Under the pieces are notes generated by a model. The model made no database searches, was not told where the DNA came from, and was given only the letters and a program-made list of their open reading frames with translations. From Luzula sylvatica (taxonomy: Eukaryota > Streptophyta > Magnoliopsida > Poales > Juncaceae): a stretch of 64,000 nt of DNA. The DNA is taken from assembly GCA_946800325.1 (NCBI GenBank), contig OX326956.1:49585052-49649051 (forward strand). The letters are read 5' to 3'. Shown here in pieces: positions 52,131 through 62,799 of the stretch (within the stretch, counting starts at the first letter, position 1; every line of letters starts with the position of its first letter). A program made the position numbers and the translations under genes.

Positions 52131-52298
52131 CACGCTATAGCACCGCTACGGCCGCTATATTTGAACGCTTCATGCTATAGCAGTCCGCTATAGCGTTACA
52201 GCGGAACAAAATTCTACAGAGCTAAATTCCGAAGCGATGCAGCGTTTACCTCCAAAAATCCTCTATATAGCGCTCTAGCGCCGCTATTTAAAACACTG
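51563..52298. mobile_element. hAT-like MITE, 736 bp, with (ATT)n core
   Basis: Ends CAATATTTTAAATAGCG at the left and CGCTATTTAAAACACTG at the right. The 8-bp duplication ATATTTAC is exact on both sides (51555-51562 and 52299-52306). Both flanks of the interior are rich in TAGCG and GCTATAGC words. The core (51826-52130) is an expanded imperfect TTA/AAT microsatellite. The end sequence, CAxTxTTTTAAAT(A/T)GCG, is related to that of 18175-18369. Confidence 0.88.
51826..52131. repeat. ATT/AAT trinucleotide microsatellite
   Basis: Imperfect TTA repeats, then a pure AATAAT tract of about 55 bp (52077-52130). The two halves are complementary and could form a long stem. Lies inside the MITE. Confidence 0.95.
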
Positions 52299-52311
52299 AT
52301 ATTTACCAATG

Positions 52312-52760
52312 TTGTCAATAACGTTTAGCAGTTTGTAGCATTGTAAAGATTTGTGTAGCGAAAGCAATTAACGGACGGTATAGTGAGAGTTATAGCTGAC
52401 GTTGTAATTTGTATCGGATAAAATAATTAAGTATCTATATGTATTAAAAATTAATCTTTAAACGGACAAATATTCATGTTAAACAAGTAAAATAAAAATG
52501 TATAAAGTAATAAAATATTGAAAATGAGCATCTCTAACAAGAGAACACATTTCCAGTTTTTTTGATTTATTTATCAACCAAAACAACTTGAATTATAATA
52601 ATTTTTTATGGAATAATTTTTTTAATAATTTTTTTTAATCTTTTTTACAAATTCAGAAAAAATATTATTTAGATTTAGTGAAGTATACAATTGCAGTGTG
52701 CGGTATTTTGCATTCAAAACAAGACACATCTGTATAGCGATTTAGCTAAGCTATTTACAC
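52312..52760. repeat. Dispersed ~0.42-kb repeat, copy 2
   Basis: Homologous over its length to 29612-30027 (GAGTTATAGC, GTAATTTGT, AAAATAATTAAGTAT and the ATTGCAG..TTTTGC end). It begins within a few bases of the right end of the preceding MITE. Confidence 0.7.
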
Positions 52761-52777
52761 TAGGATTAAGCCCACTT

Positions 52778-53842
52778 AGGGCGTGTTTACTAGCACAGTT
52801 TTGTATAGTTGCATGAACGTTCTAGCCGTAGAAAAATCAACATATGATTATTAGGAAACTATGATACCAGTAATATACAAAAACTACGAGCGTAGGATGT
52901 TTAAAAAGTTGTTTGATAAAAATCATAGGATAGGATTAGATGTTGGAAGTGAATATTATTTTCTTAATACAACTAATTTTCAAAAGATATTATTTTTTGT
53001 AATAGAATTAATTTTTAGAGAATATCATTTTTAATGCCATTACTTTTTAGAGAATATTATTTTTGTAATATCATTAATTTTTAGAGAATATTATTTTTTT
53101 AGTACCATTAATTTAGAGAATATTATTTTTTAGTACCATTACTTTTTAGATAATATTATTTTTTAATACAACTAATTTTTTGAGAATATTATTTTTGTAA
53201 TACAGTTATTTTTTTGATGATAAGTTCAAAAAACTAGCAAAATTCTTTTAAAATGGTGTCCGATACGGATACGTATACATATATGAGTATAATATCCGGT
53301 ATCCGATGCGAATACGGATACGAACACAATATACAATATTCGATATCTGACACGAATACGAATACATTACCCGATATATTAAATGTAATGTGTTTTCTTT
53401 TTAAATAAATAAGTATATATATATAAATTGATACTACAAATAATTGTACAAATTAATGTTTTTTTTAACTAACCCGAATTAATATTTAATGCATACTTAC
53501 ACTAGTATCAAAGTTAATTATCTCAATAGCAATTTAATTATCTCAATTCACTTTTTCTCTCTCCAATCATATCATGCGAGAAAATCATTTTGGAGTGGAT
53601 TTCTTCAAAACAAACTAAGGGCGTGTTTGCTAGGTCAGTTTTGTGTAGCAGCAGGAAACTCATATTTGCTGGAAACCAATATATGAATATCAGGAAACTC
53701 TGGTTGCAGGAAAATGCAAAAACTGCGATTGTAGGATGTTCAAAATGTGTTTGATGAAAATCATAGGATTAGATATAGGAAATAAATAAAATATTCTAAA
53801 ATTGTACCATTTCTAATGAAATTTTATAACTACCATAAAATA

Positions 53843-53909
<67 letters not shown>

Positions 53910-54006
53910 GTTATTGTTATTTCATATTCCACTTATTATTATTTATTATTATTAATAATTGCTAAATACGTCATTATTACTATTATTATTTATTAATCTC
54001 TAAATA

Positions 54007-54065
<59 letters not shown>

Positions 54066-54553
54066 TATTGTTGTTATTATTAATTTTTATACCAAATACA
54101 AAATATTATTATTATTATTATTATTTATTATTACAATTATTCTTTCAAATTACGGTGTCCGATATCCGATTCCAAATACGAAGACGATATCCGATATCCG
54201 ATTCTGAATACGAAGATAAATACGAATACGACATTGAATACGAATAAATATGAGAAGACTACATCAATTAGAAATACTTATTATTTCAAATTATATGAAT
54301 TAGATTAAATAAGTAAATTGAAATAATTGAAATAATAAATAAAATTAATTTAGTAATTAATTAAATAATGTAAATAAAAAATACATGAAAAAAATCATCA
54401 AACCAATACATGAATACAAGTATCTATGCACAATTAGCACTGAAGAGAGAGAGAGAGAGTGATTTTTCTAAAGAGAAAAAAAAATTACAAATCTTTTTCT
54501 CTCTCCTTTCCGTGCAAAAATCAAGTTGGACTAGATTTTTTGAAAGCTAACAA
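52778..54553 (+). repeat. Head-to-tail pair of ~0.84- and ~0.94-kb repeats
   Basis: Unit A (52778-53616) and unit B (53617-54553) share a start (AGGGCGTGTTTRCTAG, then TTTTGTRTAG), GGAAACT words, ATCATAGGATTAGAT, an AT-rich middle, a GTGTCCGATA and GAATACG block (53255-53370 and 54153-54250), and an end with TTTTTCTCTCTCC and GGAxTxGATTT. Unit B has expanded ATT tracts (53845-53920, 54008-54062). Unit B begins exactly where A ends. No ORF of note. Likely a duplicated non-autonomous transposon or an incomplete tandem duplication. Confidence 0.7.
53845..54062. repeat. ATT microsatellites
   Basis: Two nearly pure TTA tracts (about 70 and 55 bp) plus interrupted copies, inside unit B of the tandem pair. 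Confidence 0.95.
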
Positions 54554-55437
54554 AATGCATTACATTCCATGGAATCCTATGGATTTGAAGGTCAAACCTG
54601 GGTATTTTTTTTGAGCACCGAACACCCATTTATGTAAACCATGGGAAACATATAATCCTAAACAAACTTTGAATGAAAACTTTACGTCCGAACAGCCCCT
54701 AATACAGGAATCCCAATCCCAACATAACTCATAATTCCATGTCCAAATCATGGGAGATTATTATTTTTTCACTTGTAAATTTTGTATGATGTATAATTTT
54801 CATTATTTTTCTTTTATCAATAAACATTTAATAGTATAATATAAATATTTGTGTATATTAGATATATATATATATATCGTACGGTTCAATATTATGTATT
54901 TTATATTGCATGAACTATAGTGAGCAATAATACTATGATTTTTTTCTATTAATGTAAAATTATATTATACCTCAATGTTATTATATTCTTCCATTAACAT
55001 AAGTATTGATTTTCGATAAAAAAAAATAATTCTATCTCAACATAATATAATCGTGAAATATATACACAATTATATACATAAATGAGTTCTAATAATATGA
55101 TTAAAGTAATATAATATTGCAATAATTTTGTTTGGAAACAATAGAATTGATACACCATATTAAAATGAGACATAATTACATATTCGTTGCGTAGCGCGAA
55201 TATTCTCCAAGTTGCAATTGGTTTTACCGAATATTTTGAGAAATGAGAATTTTGTTATAAACCCAGACTATATCGAATATTTTAAAAGTAAGTTACTAAA
55301 TTCTTTTTGTTTAGTGAGTATAACGCAAATCTACATTACATCATTGGGATTAACATGAAAATGATTTATTCTATCAAAATTATCCATTTTATATATCAGT
55401 TCAATAAAATAAATAATAAACAGAGAGAAAAATATAG
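54554..55437. other. AT-rich intergenic spacer
   Basis: No gene or element boundary was recognised before the Mutator-like terminal repeat at 55438. Confidence 0.45.
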
Positions 55438-57057
55438 GGGAATTTCTCAAAAACCCCCCAACCTTTTCTAATATTGTCAAAAACCCCCTGTGTTTACATA
55501 TTCCCTGTTTCAGCCCCTCTGACACACACTTAATTTCTTTTTACCCCCCTGCCCTTAATTACTTCCATCCGTTCACCCTCTTTTTTTTTTCAAAAAGACA
55601 AATATACCCTTGCATACAAATGAAGTAAAAAAATACCCCGTGTGAAGTATACCCTGTGAAGTACAAAATGATTTTCATCCCTAAAAATTATCTGATGAAT
55701 TATAAAAAAAAAAAATGAACTCAAATAAGATAATAAGATAATAAGATAATATTACCCTCTTTGTTTTCATAGTCATAATCATAAATAATTCATATTTGTT
55801 CATAGTTCATCATGATTCTAAATTAACATAATAAGACAATATTACTCCTAAATTAGATTGCCACAAAAAAAAATCATGATAACTCGTAAACCCTAATTAT
55901 ATGGGTTACAACAAAACGCAAAATTATACCTATCTATTACATACAAAATAGACACTAATTAAAAGAGCATCTCCTAAGCTTCATCGAAATCTGAAAAAAA
56001 AATAATAAACAGTATTATTATGATACGCAAGTTTCACAAACAACATACATATTTCACAAAAAAAAAAAAAAAAAAAATTAAAATATCAATACCAAAACAA
56101 ACATTCTGGAGTTGACGATGTTGATGGCCCCTTAGAACTTTCACCACGACTCCTACCATTTCCTCGACCTCGGCTCCTTCCATTCCCAGTACCACGTCCC
56201 CGACCTTTTCGACGTCCAGATTCTAAAACAGTTTGATTTAAAGGCACCTTGCAAGTCTTCTTGTTATGGCCGTGATAATCTATTGGAATAATCTATTGCT
56301 GGGATAATCTATTGGAATAAGCTCGATTGATACAAATAAGCGAATCGGAGAATATAATCGCCCAAGAGTTAGCATTAAATCAACATCCTCATCACAATTC
56401 AAGACGCGTTTATCTTCTTCACCTTCAACACAATAAGATAATTCACAAGTCGTACTAATCTTAAAACCGCAACCCTTTTCAATATCTTGAATAAGCATCG
56501 CAAATGACACTCGATCCGTATCTTGAAATATAGTATTGGTCTTCCATCCACGATGTACAATTACCTCCACCCTTATCTCCATCTATAAGAAATATAGAAC
56601 AAAAAATTAGAACTACCAAAATAAATGTCAAGAATAAAAACAGAAGTACATGGGTTTTTCGACAATGTTAGGGCAACCGGTACCAACAGGAAATTGCCGA
56701 GTACCAAAAATAAAAATGTCAGGATCCATACTTGTATTGAAAAAAAAAAAAAATCATGAGAAAAATTCTTAGGGTGCAGTTGAGCTTTCGCTTCTTAGGG
56801 TTTTGTTTTCGTTTTCTGATTTTTTGCGATGAAAGAGAGGAATCATATACATGAATGGATGGCTTCGATACAAAGAAGAAAGAGATGAGGGTATTTTGGT
56901 AATTATCAAAAAACCAAACTTTGAATGGATGGAATATATGACGGAGGGGGGTAAAAAGAAATGAAATAGGTGTCAGAGGGGCTGAAACAGGGAATATGTA
57001 AACACATGGGGTTTTTGACAATATTAGAAAAGGTTGGGGGGTTTTTGAGAAATTCCC
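55438..57057 (-). mobile_element. Internally deleted Mutator-like transposon (1.62 kb) with ~115-bp terminal inverted repeats
   Basis: Left (55438-55555) and right (56943-57057) ends are inverted copies, nearly identical over more than 100 bp, starting GGGAATTTCTCAAAAACCCC. Between them, on the - strand, lie an N-terminal transposase fragment (56582-56280) and a C-terminal zinc-knuckle fragment (about 56280-56090). The central transposase is missing. No exact 9-bp target duplication was found. It can be moved only by an autonomous relative. Confidence 0.88.
56090..56582 (-). pseudogene. MULE transposase remnant: N-terminal PB1-like part fused to C-terminal CCHC knuckle
   Basis: The 100-codon frame at 56582-56280 reads MEIRVEVIVHRGWK, VSFAMLIQDIEKGCGF, LSYCVEGEED and NCDEDVDLMLTL. 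This is the small N-terminal domain of plant MuDR transposases, which typically has a VxxxGGxW start and a DDEDV word. After three copies of an ATAATCTATTG word (56275-56325), another frame reads HGHNKKTC, the end of the C-terminal knuckle (GHNKRTC), then a GRGRGxGNGRSRGRG tail. The DDE transposase core between them is deleted. The short repeats at the join suggest where the deletion occurred. Confidence 0.75.
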
Positions 57058-57467
57058 TTTTAATTTTTTGGTAAATATGATATTTTACATTTAACAAATG
57101 GTAAATATGATATTTTAATTTTAAAAAAAATATATATAATTTTAAATTTGGTAAATATGTAAATCCCTCCATTTATCCATTTATAAAGTCAAAGTGGTTA
57201 TACTAATTACAACAGAATTCTAAGAAAAGAAAAATACAAAAAAAAACCATTTCATCTCCTCCTCTCTCCACGCTGGGCAGTATGCCTATTTTTGTGTTCT
57301 CCTTTCCAACTATTTATATGCCTCGTTCGCTTAACTTTATCTCCACTCCGATCTTAGCTATGATCTTGATCTCGATCTTCTTCTTTCCATTAGTTTCTTA
57401 GTTCCATTTCTCTTCATTCATTATCTCGAAGATCTGGGGGATCTTGCTCCGCGCGTCTTTTATCGCC
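57058..57467 (+). other. Intergenic region and apparent 5' leader of a V-ATPase-related fragment
   Basis: From 57250 the sequence becomes CT-rich and resembles a plant 5' UTR up to the ATG at 57468. No TATA box was clearly seen. Confidence 0.4.
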
Positions 57468-57661
57468 ATGGTGAGTTCAGTTCAGTTAATTTGAGTCTGC
57501 ATTGACCCAAATTGGGATTCTAGGGCTAAATTAACTTTATCATGCTGAATTGATTTAATTTTTCGATCCCTACTGGACTTTTTTTGTAGGATTTGAACAT
57601 TGAGATAACGAGGAACACGCTTCACAAAGCGTTCCTTAGGGATTTCTACCAATTCTGCCAG
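57468..57661 (+). pseudogene. V-ATPase subunit d (VHA-d) exon fragment behind a start-codon intron
   Basis: An ATG (57468-57470) is followed at once by GTGAGT. A 119-bp intron-like segment ends TTTTTGTAG, and then the 72-nt exon 57590-57661 encodes DLNIEITRNTLHKAF and LRDFYQFCQ, followed by a GTACTC donor. In VHA-d, a V1-Vo stalk subunit of about 350 aa, the matching internal segment is [25 protein letters not shown]. The upstream two-thirds of the protein is absent and no following exon (KLGGATAE...) is found within several kb; the hairpin array occupies that space. So this is a displaced exon, probably part of a pseudogene or a shuffled chimera. Confidence 0.7.
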
Positions 57662-57767
57662 GTACTCGTTATCAAAACATCAAAATCAAATTTTGAACGA
57701 CTTTTGATGTAATTTTTTCTGATTTGGTTTTGAAATTTGTTTTTCCAACATTAACACGATTTTCAAT

Positions 57768-59290
57768 CCCCCCTTGTGCGAGATCAATACGCACAAGGGG
57801 ATGTGGCAGGTACAAGGCCCCTTGTGCGGGATAAGTGCACACAAGGGGAGGTGGCCTGTTCAAGACCCCCTTGTGCGAGATCAGTACGCACAAGGGGAGG
57901 TGGCTCGTTCAAGACCCCTTGTGCGAGATCAGTGCGCACAATGGGATGTCCCCCGCTTCAAGACCCCTTGTGCGGGATAAGTGCGCACAAGGGGAGGTGG
58001 CCCGTTCAAGCCCCCCTTGTGCGAGATCAGTACGCACAAGGGGAGGTGGCTCGTTCAAGACCCCTTGTGCAAGATCAGTGCGCACAAGGGGATGTCCCCC
58101 GTTTCAAGACCCCTTGTGCGAGATAAGTGCGCACAAGGGGAGATGGCCCATTCAAGGCCCCCTTGTGCGAGATCAGTACGCACAAGGGGAGGTGGCTCGT
58201 TCAAGACCCTTGTGCGAGATGAGCGCGCACAAGGGGATGTGGCCCGTTTCAAGACCCCTTGTGCGAGATGAGTGCGCACAAGGGGGTGTGTTCCGTTTCA
58301 CGACCCCTTGTGCGAGATCAGTGCGCACAAGGGGATATGGCCCGTTTCAAGACCCCTTGTGCGAGATCAGTACGCACAAGGGGAGGTGGCTCGTTCAAGA
58401 CCCCTTGTGCGAGATCAGTGCGCACAATGGGATGTCCCCCGCTTCAAGACCCCTTGTGCGGGATAAGTGCGCACAAGGGGAGGTGGCCCGTTCAAGCCCC
58501 CCTTGTGCGAGATCAGTACGCACAAGGGGAGGTGGCTCGTTCAAGACCCCTTGTGCAAGATCAGTGCGCACAAGGGGATGTCCCCCGTTTCAAGACCCCT
58601 TGTGCGAGATCAGTACGCACAAGGGGAGGTGGCTCGTTCAAGACCCTTGTGCGAGATGAGCGCGCACAAGGGGATGTGGCCCGTTTCAAGACCCCTTGTG
58701 CGAGATGAGTGCGCACAAGGGGGTGTGTTCCGTTTCACGACCCCTTGTGCGAGATCAGTGCGCACAAGGGGATATGGCCCGTTTCAAGACCCCTTGTGCG
58801 AGATCAGTGCGCACAAGGGGATGTGTCCCGTTTCACGACCCCTTGTGCGAGATGAGCACGCACGAGGGGATGTGTCCCGTTTCACGACCCCTTGTGCGAG
58901 ATGAGCACGCACGAGGGGATGTGGCCCGTTTCAAGACCCCTTGTGCGAGATGAGCACGCACGAGGGGATGTGTCCCGTTTCACGACCCCTTGTGCGAGAT
59001 GAGCACGCACGAGGGGATGTGGCCCGTTTCAAGACCCCTCGTGCGAGATCAGTACGCACGAGGGGATGTCGCCCCTTCCAAGACCCCTCGTGCGAGATGA
59101 ATACGCACGAGGGGATGTCGCCCATTCCAAGACCCCTCGTGCGAGATGAATACGCACGAGGGGATGTCGCCAGTTTCAAGACCCCTCGTGCGAGATCAGC
59201 ACGCACGAGGGGATGTGCCCGTTCAATACCCCTTGTGCGAGATCAGCGCGCACAAGGGGATGTGGCCCGTTTCAAGACCCCTTGTGTGAG
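57768..59290. repeat. Hairpin minisatellite: ~31 units of ~49 bp, each an 11-bp inverted repeat
   Basis: Each unit is CCCCTTGTGCG, a 9-nt loop (AGATCAGTA, AGATGAGCG, GGATAAGTG or similar), CGCACAAGGGG, then an 18-20-nt linker such as GATGTGGCCCGTTTCAAGA or AGGTGGCTCGTTCAAGA. I count about 31 full units and one partial. A block of about 486 bp (from near 57867) is repeated from near 58353; one unit present in the first copy is missing from the second. Units near 58840-59030 have right arms CGCACGAGGGG with left arms still CTTG; units at about 59035-59215 have both arms changed (CCCCTCGTGCG / CGCACGAGGGG); the last returns to the original form. ORFs across it are by-products of the repeat. Confidence 0.97.
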
Positions 59291-61679
59291 AGGATTCTCA
59301 TTAAGCGAGGTCATAGCATTTAGGAGAGACGTATCAGTCTCTCTTTAAGATAGAATCGCACATAGTGCACAGACCGTATTTATACGAACCCAAATTTTTT
59401 AACTCCGCCTGTGTGAACACAGCCGGTCCCAAGCCCGGATAAAGGAGGAGGGAAGAATTTGGGTTACAAATCATTGGAAGAGCATCGATTTGTAAGGTAT
59501 TTTATTATTTTTCTTTATTTTCTTTACTTCTGGTTTTAGGGGCTTTTTCATTATATCTTTGAAATAAGCCTCTATAGTTTATCGTATATTTCTGTTACCG
59601 ATTTTCAGCATTTTGTTCCCGCTTTTCTTTTTGTTTGGAACGCTTGAAACCGCGCATGAGGAGGTGGCGATTTGGGCGAAAGAGATGGAACTCGTCTGGC
59701 GATTTGGAGAGAGAGAAGCTCCTCTTGGCGACATGGAACCTTTCCTCTCTGATGACTACTATGTTGAACGTTCGTCCTTGAAAAAGTAAGAATTCTCAAT
59801 TTGCTACTTTTTTGGTTAAATTGATGCTCCAATTCATGCTCAATCTGTAGTATCTGTCGAAATCTGGCTACATTGATTCAGGGGCTTCTTTGAAAATTGA
59901 TGCTCAGTTAATGCTCAATCGGATTTCTTATAATTTCCGGGGGGTTATTTGTAATTTTTTTTTGTTTTTGTAATTTCAGGGGCTTCTTCGTAAATTATAC
60001 ATAATTGAAGGGCTTTTGTAATTATGGTAGCGGTACGATGCATTAATTGAGCAGAATGTGGACGTATGGTACCAACGAGGGCCGTATGGCTGGAGACATT
60101 CCATACCGACCGAAACCAGGGGGTATAGTACCATATATCTCAATGTTTGGAACACTGGAAACCGCGCACGATTGTCGCAAGAGGTGGCACAAATGGTGTC
60201 TGGATTGATCAGTAGCTTGAACAACGCCATACAATATGTTATATTCTTGTAAAGGAAAAAGAAAACCCCAACGTTTTAAATTTCAGAATTCTAAGATTGC
60301 GGAAAACAACAAGGTCACATTTTTCCAACTTATCCTCGGGTTCTTTTCTTTCTTCATTCTTTTTTCCAATTTTCAGAATTCTAAGTTTTGTTTCCAATTT
60401 TTTGCAAAAAAAAAAAAACAGGAAGAAAGAAAGGGTAATTCTCTTTTCTACACCTAAACTAGTAATATCGGTAATTTTCTTTTTGTTGAGTTCAGATTTT
60501 CTCCAAAATATCATGTATGACCCTACAAAATAGGAAATTCCATAGATATCACTGAACCATAGGGTTTATTTGCAATTTCCCGAAAAATAGGGGCTATTTC
60601 GAAATTAAGGTGCTGTTCACTTTCTTCAAAAAAGTTTCACTTAATGCAAGGACCTTTTCGTAAATATCTGAAGATTATATTCAATAGAAGGGCTAAAAGC
60701 TAACCCCAACGTTTTAAATTTCAGAATTCTAAGATTGCGGAAAACAACAAGGTCACAATTTTCCAACTTATCCTCAGGTTGTTTTTCTTTCGTCATTTTT
60801 TTTTTTAGTTCGACACACTAATTTTTTCTTTTTGTTCGATACACTAATTCTTTTACTTATGTTTTTTTGGTATTTATTCTATAGCGGCTGAAGAAAAGCA
60901 TTTGAAGACTGATTTTAGATGAAGTTATTTGGATTTTGTTATGTTTCAAATTAGGGTTCCTGTTATGCGTATAATTTACGTTTTCAAAAGAGTTAAATTA
61001 TGTATAGAATTTGAGTGTCTTTAAAGTTAGGGTTCTTGTTATGCGTATAATTTAAGTCATGTATGGTATTGTATGGAATTTGGGTGCCTTGAGTCCTGTA
61101 TAGAATTTGGGCTAAATTATGTATATAATTTGTGTGTTTTAAGTTATGTTTATTTTTTAAGTTAAATTATGTAAATAATTTGGTCTTCGTTGCAATTTTA
61201 CATAAATCAGAAGTTTCTTTGTTAGTATTCATAGATTAAGGACTTTGCAATTATACATAAATCAGGTTATTTTTTGTAACGTACATCACAGATTCACAGG
61301 TTTCTTTGTAATTACACATAAATTGGGTGTTTTTTTGCACTTAATACCAACACTGTCCAGTATCGGTACGGTACCGACTCGACTCCATTCAAGAATCACC
61401 AAGTTTCCGTAATGGATTCATTCACCTAGCGCGAGGCTTATAACGCAATAGACACTGAGCTTCACTGTACAATTATTTCTCAACTCCATTGGCTAATGAT
61501 GTGCCACTACCGGGAAAAAACCAGTGAGCCTCCTTGAATTCGAACCCGATGTTGATCTTTCTGACATGAGACTTCAATTGGACTTAATTAATCAATTCAA
61601 TGTAGTATTAAAATATAATTATATTATTTTATAAGATTATTATATAATTTTTTATATCTTGACATTAAAATATTATTAA
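59291..61679. other. Gene-poor region of eroded repeats
   Basis: 59330-59500 holds a conserved-looking block with GGTCCCAAGCCCGGATAAAG, a word I have seen in plant retroelement-derived DNA. GGAACRCTTGAAACCGCGCA-like words occur at 59637 and 60148. An ~80-bp segment starting AACCCCAACGTTTTAAATTT is repeated directly at 60264-60345 and 60700-60781. TTAGGGTTCYTGTTATGCG repeats near 60953 and 61028. No gene recognised. Confidence 0.5.
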
Positions 61680-62480
61680 AAAATATTAAAAATTGGTTGT
61701 TATTTGGTCGGTTCGGTTTAATCGGTTGTCAAAACTCCAAACCAAATCGAACATAATAAATCGAACAATATCATTTTTTGAACTGAACTAAACCGAATGA
61801 ATCGAAAAATTGAACCGATTAAACCGAATTCGACCGATTCGGTTTCTTTATCCGAATAAACCGAACCGTTTGAAGACCTTATACCGTTTGAAATAGGAAT
61901 GTGTAAATGGTTCGATTTTTTCGGGAACGTTTTGAACCGAACCAAACCGAATGAATCGAAAAATTGAGCCGATTAAACCAAATTCGACCGATTCGGTTTC
62001 ATTATCCGAATAACCGAACCGTTTGAAGGCCTTATACCATTTTAACTAGGAGTGTGTAAATGGTTCGGTTTATTCGGGAACGGAACGGAACCGATCGAGT
62101 TCGCTTTAATCGCTTCTGTTCAAAAATTAATATTGTTCGGTTCACTCGGTTTGGTTCGGTTTTGATGTTTTAAAAACCGATTAAACCAAACCGACCGAAT
62201 TACTATTATTTTTCACGTTTTTTTTATTACGTTAATTTAAAAAATTAAGATTTCATATTATAATATTACGAATAACATAATTACAGTCTATATGATTTTT
62301 TTTTTTTTTTTTTTTTTTTGCTAAATAAGATTTTGAATTTTCTAGCTCTATAGATTCTTATTCGGATCAACCGAATAAATCGAATAAGAAATTCAATTTA
62401 TTCGATGTAAATTTTGTTCGATTTAGTTCGATTTGAATTTATATCGGTTCGAAAATGAACTGACTGAATATTCACCTCTA
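61680..62480. repeat. GGTTCGGTT-type repeat block
   Basis: Many GGTTCGGTTT and AACCGAACC words in both orientations, with two near-duplicate sections (about 61730-61880 and 61910-62040). A possible element runs from TAGGAGTGTGTAAATGG (62047) to the inverted CATTTTCGAACC..CACCTCTACC end near 62485. A 24-nt T-run lies at 62296-62319. Same kind of sequence as 48120-48620. Confidence 0.6.
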
Positions 62481-62631
62481 CCTACAAGTTTAATTCAAGA
62501 GTATTCCCGACGAAGGGGTACACGTCAAATTATGCCTTCTAAATATTAAGAAAGTAAGGATCTTTGTGGAATTTTAGCATAGTGGGTTAGTTACATTAGG
62601 AAAAGTTCCAATATAAAACACTAGTCGTATG

Positions 62632-62648
62632 CACGTGTTTTTCACGTG
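62632..62648. promoter_or_regulatory. Two CACGTG G-boxes upstream of NAGLU
   Basis: GCACGTGTT and TCACGTGGT lie within 17 bp of each other, about 150-170 bp before the start codon. A TATA-like CATAAATAAAG follows at 62658-62667. The arrangement suggests bZIP/bHLH control; no functional evidence. Confidence 0.5.
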
Positions 62649-62799
62649 GTGTCACTCATAAATAAAGCTGGACTCCATGATAAGCCACTGTAATAAAGAC
62701 ACAAAAAATTCCGGCAATATTCTATTTTATTCTCAATATACCCTTCCATTATTCGATCAGGATGTGAAAACAAAACACACTCGCAACACTGGGGAGACA

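Noticed and set aside
51937..52140. ORF rich in Tyr and Ile in the ATT tract
   Set aside because: Translation of a trinucleotide microsatellite.
55438..57057. 9-bp target duplication for the MULE with long terminal repeats
   Set aside because: Flanks do not match at 9 bp under any boundary I tried, so none is claimed.
57768..59290. CRISPR-like array (palindromic ~31-bp repeats with ~18-bp spacers)
   Set aside because: The host is a plant. The linkers are near-identical repeats of each other, not unique spacers, and there are no cas genes.
57776..59348. Overlapping ORFs of 60-274 codons across the hairpin array
   Set aside because: They arise because the ~49-bp unit lacks stops in several frames. 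The same residues cycle in every frame on both strands.
60058..60252. 64-codon + strand ORF (and antisense ORFs)
   Set aside because: No family recognised. The segment repeats words found at 59637, so it is more likely repeat-derived.
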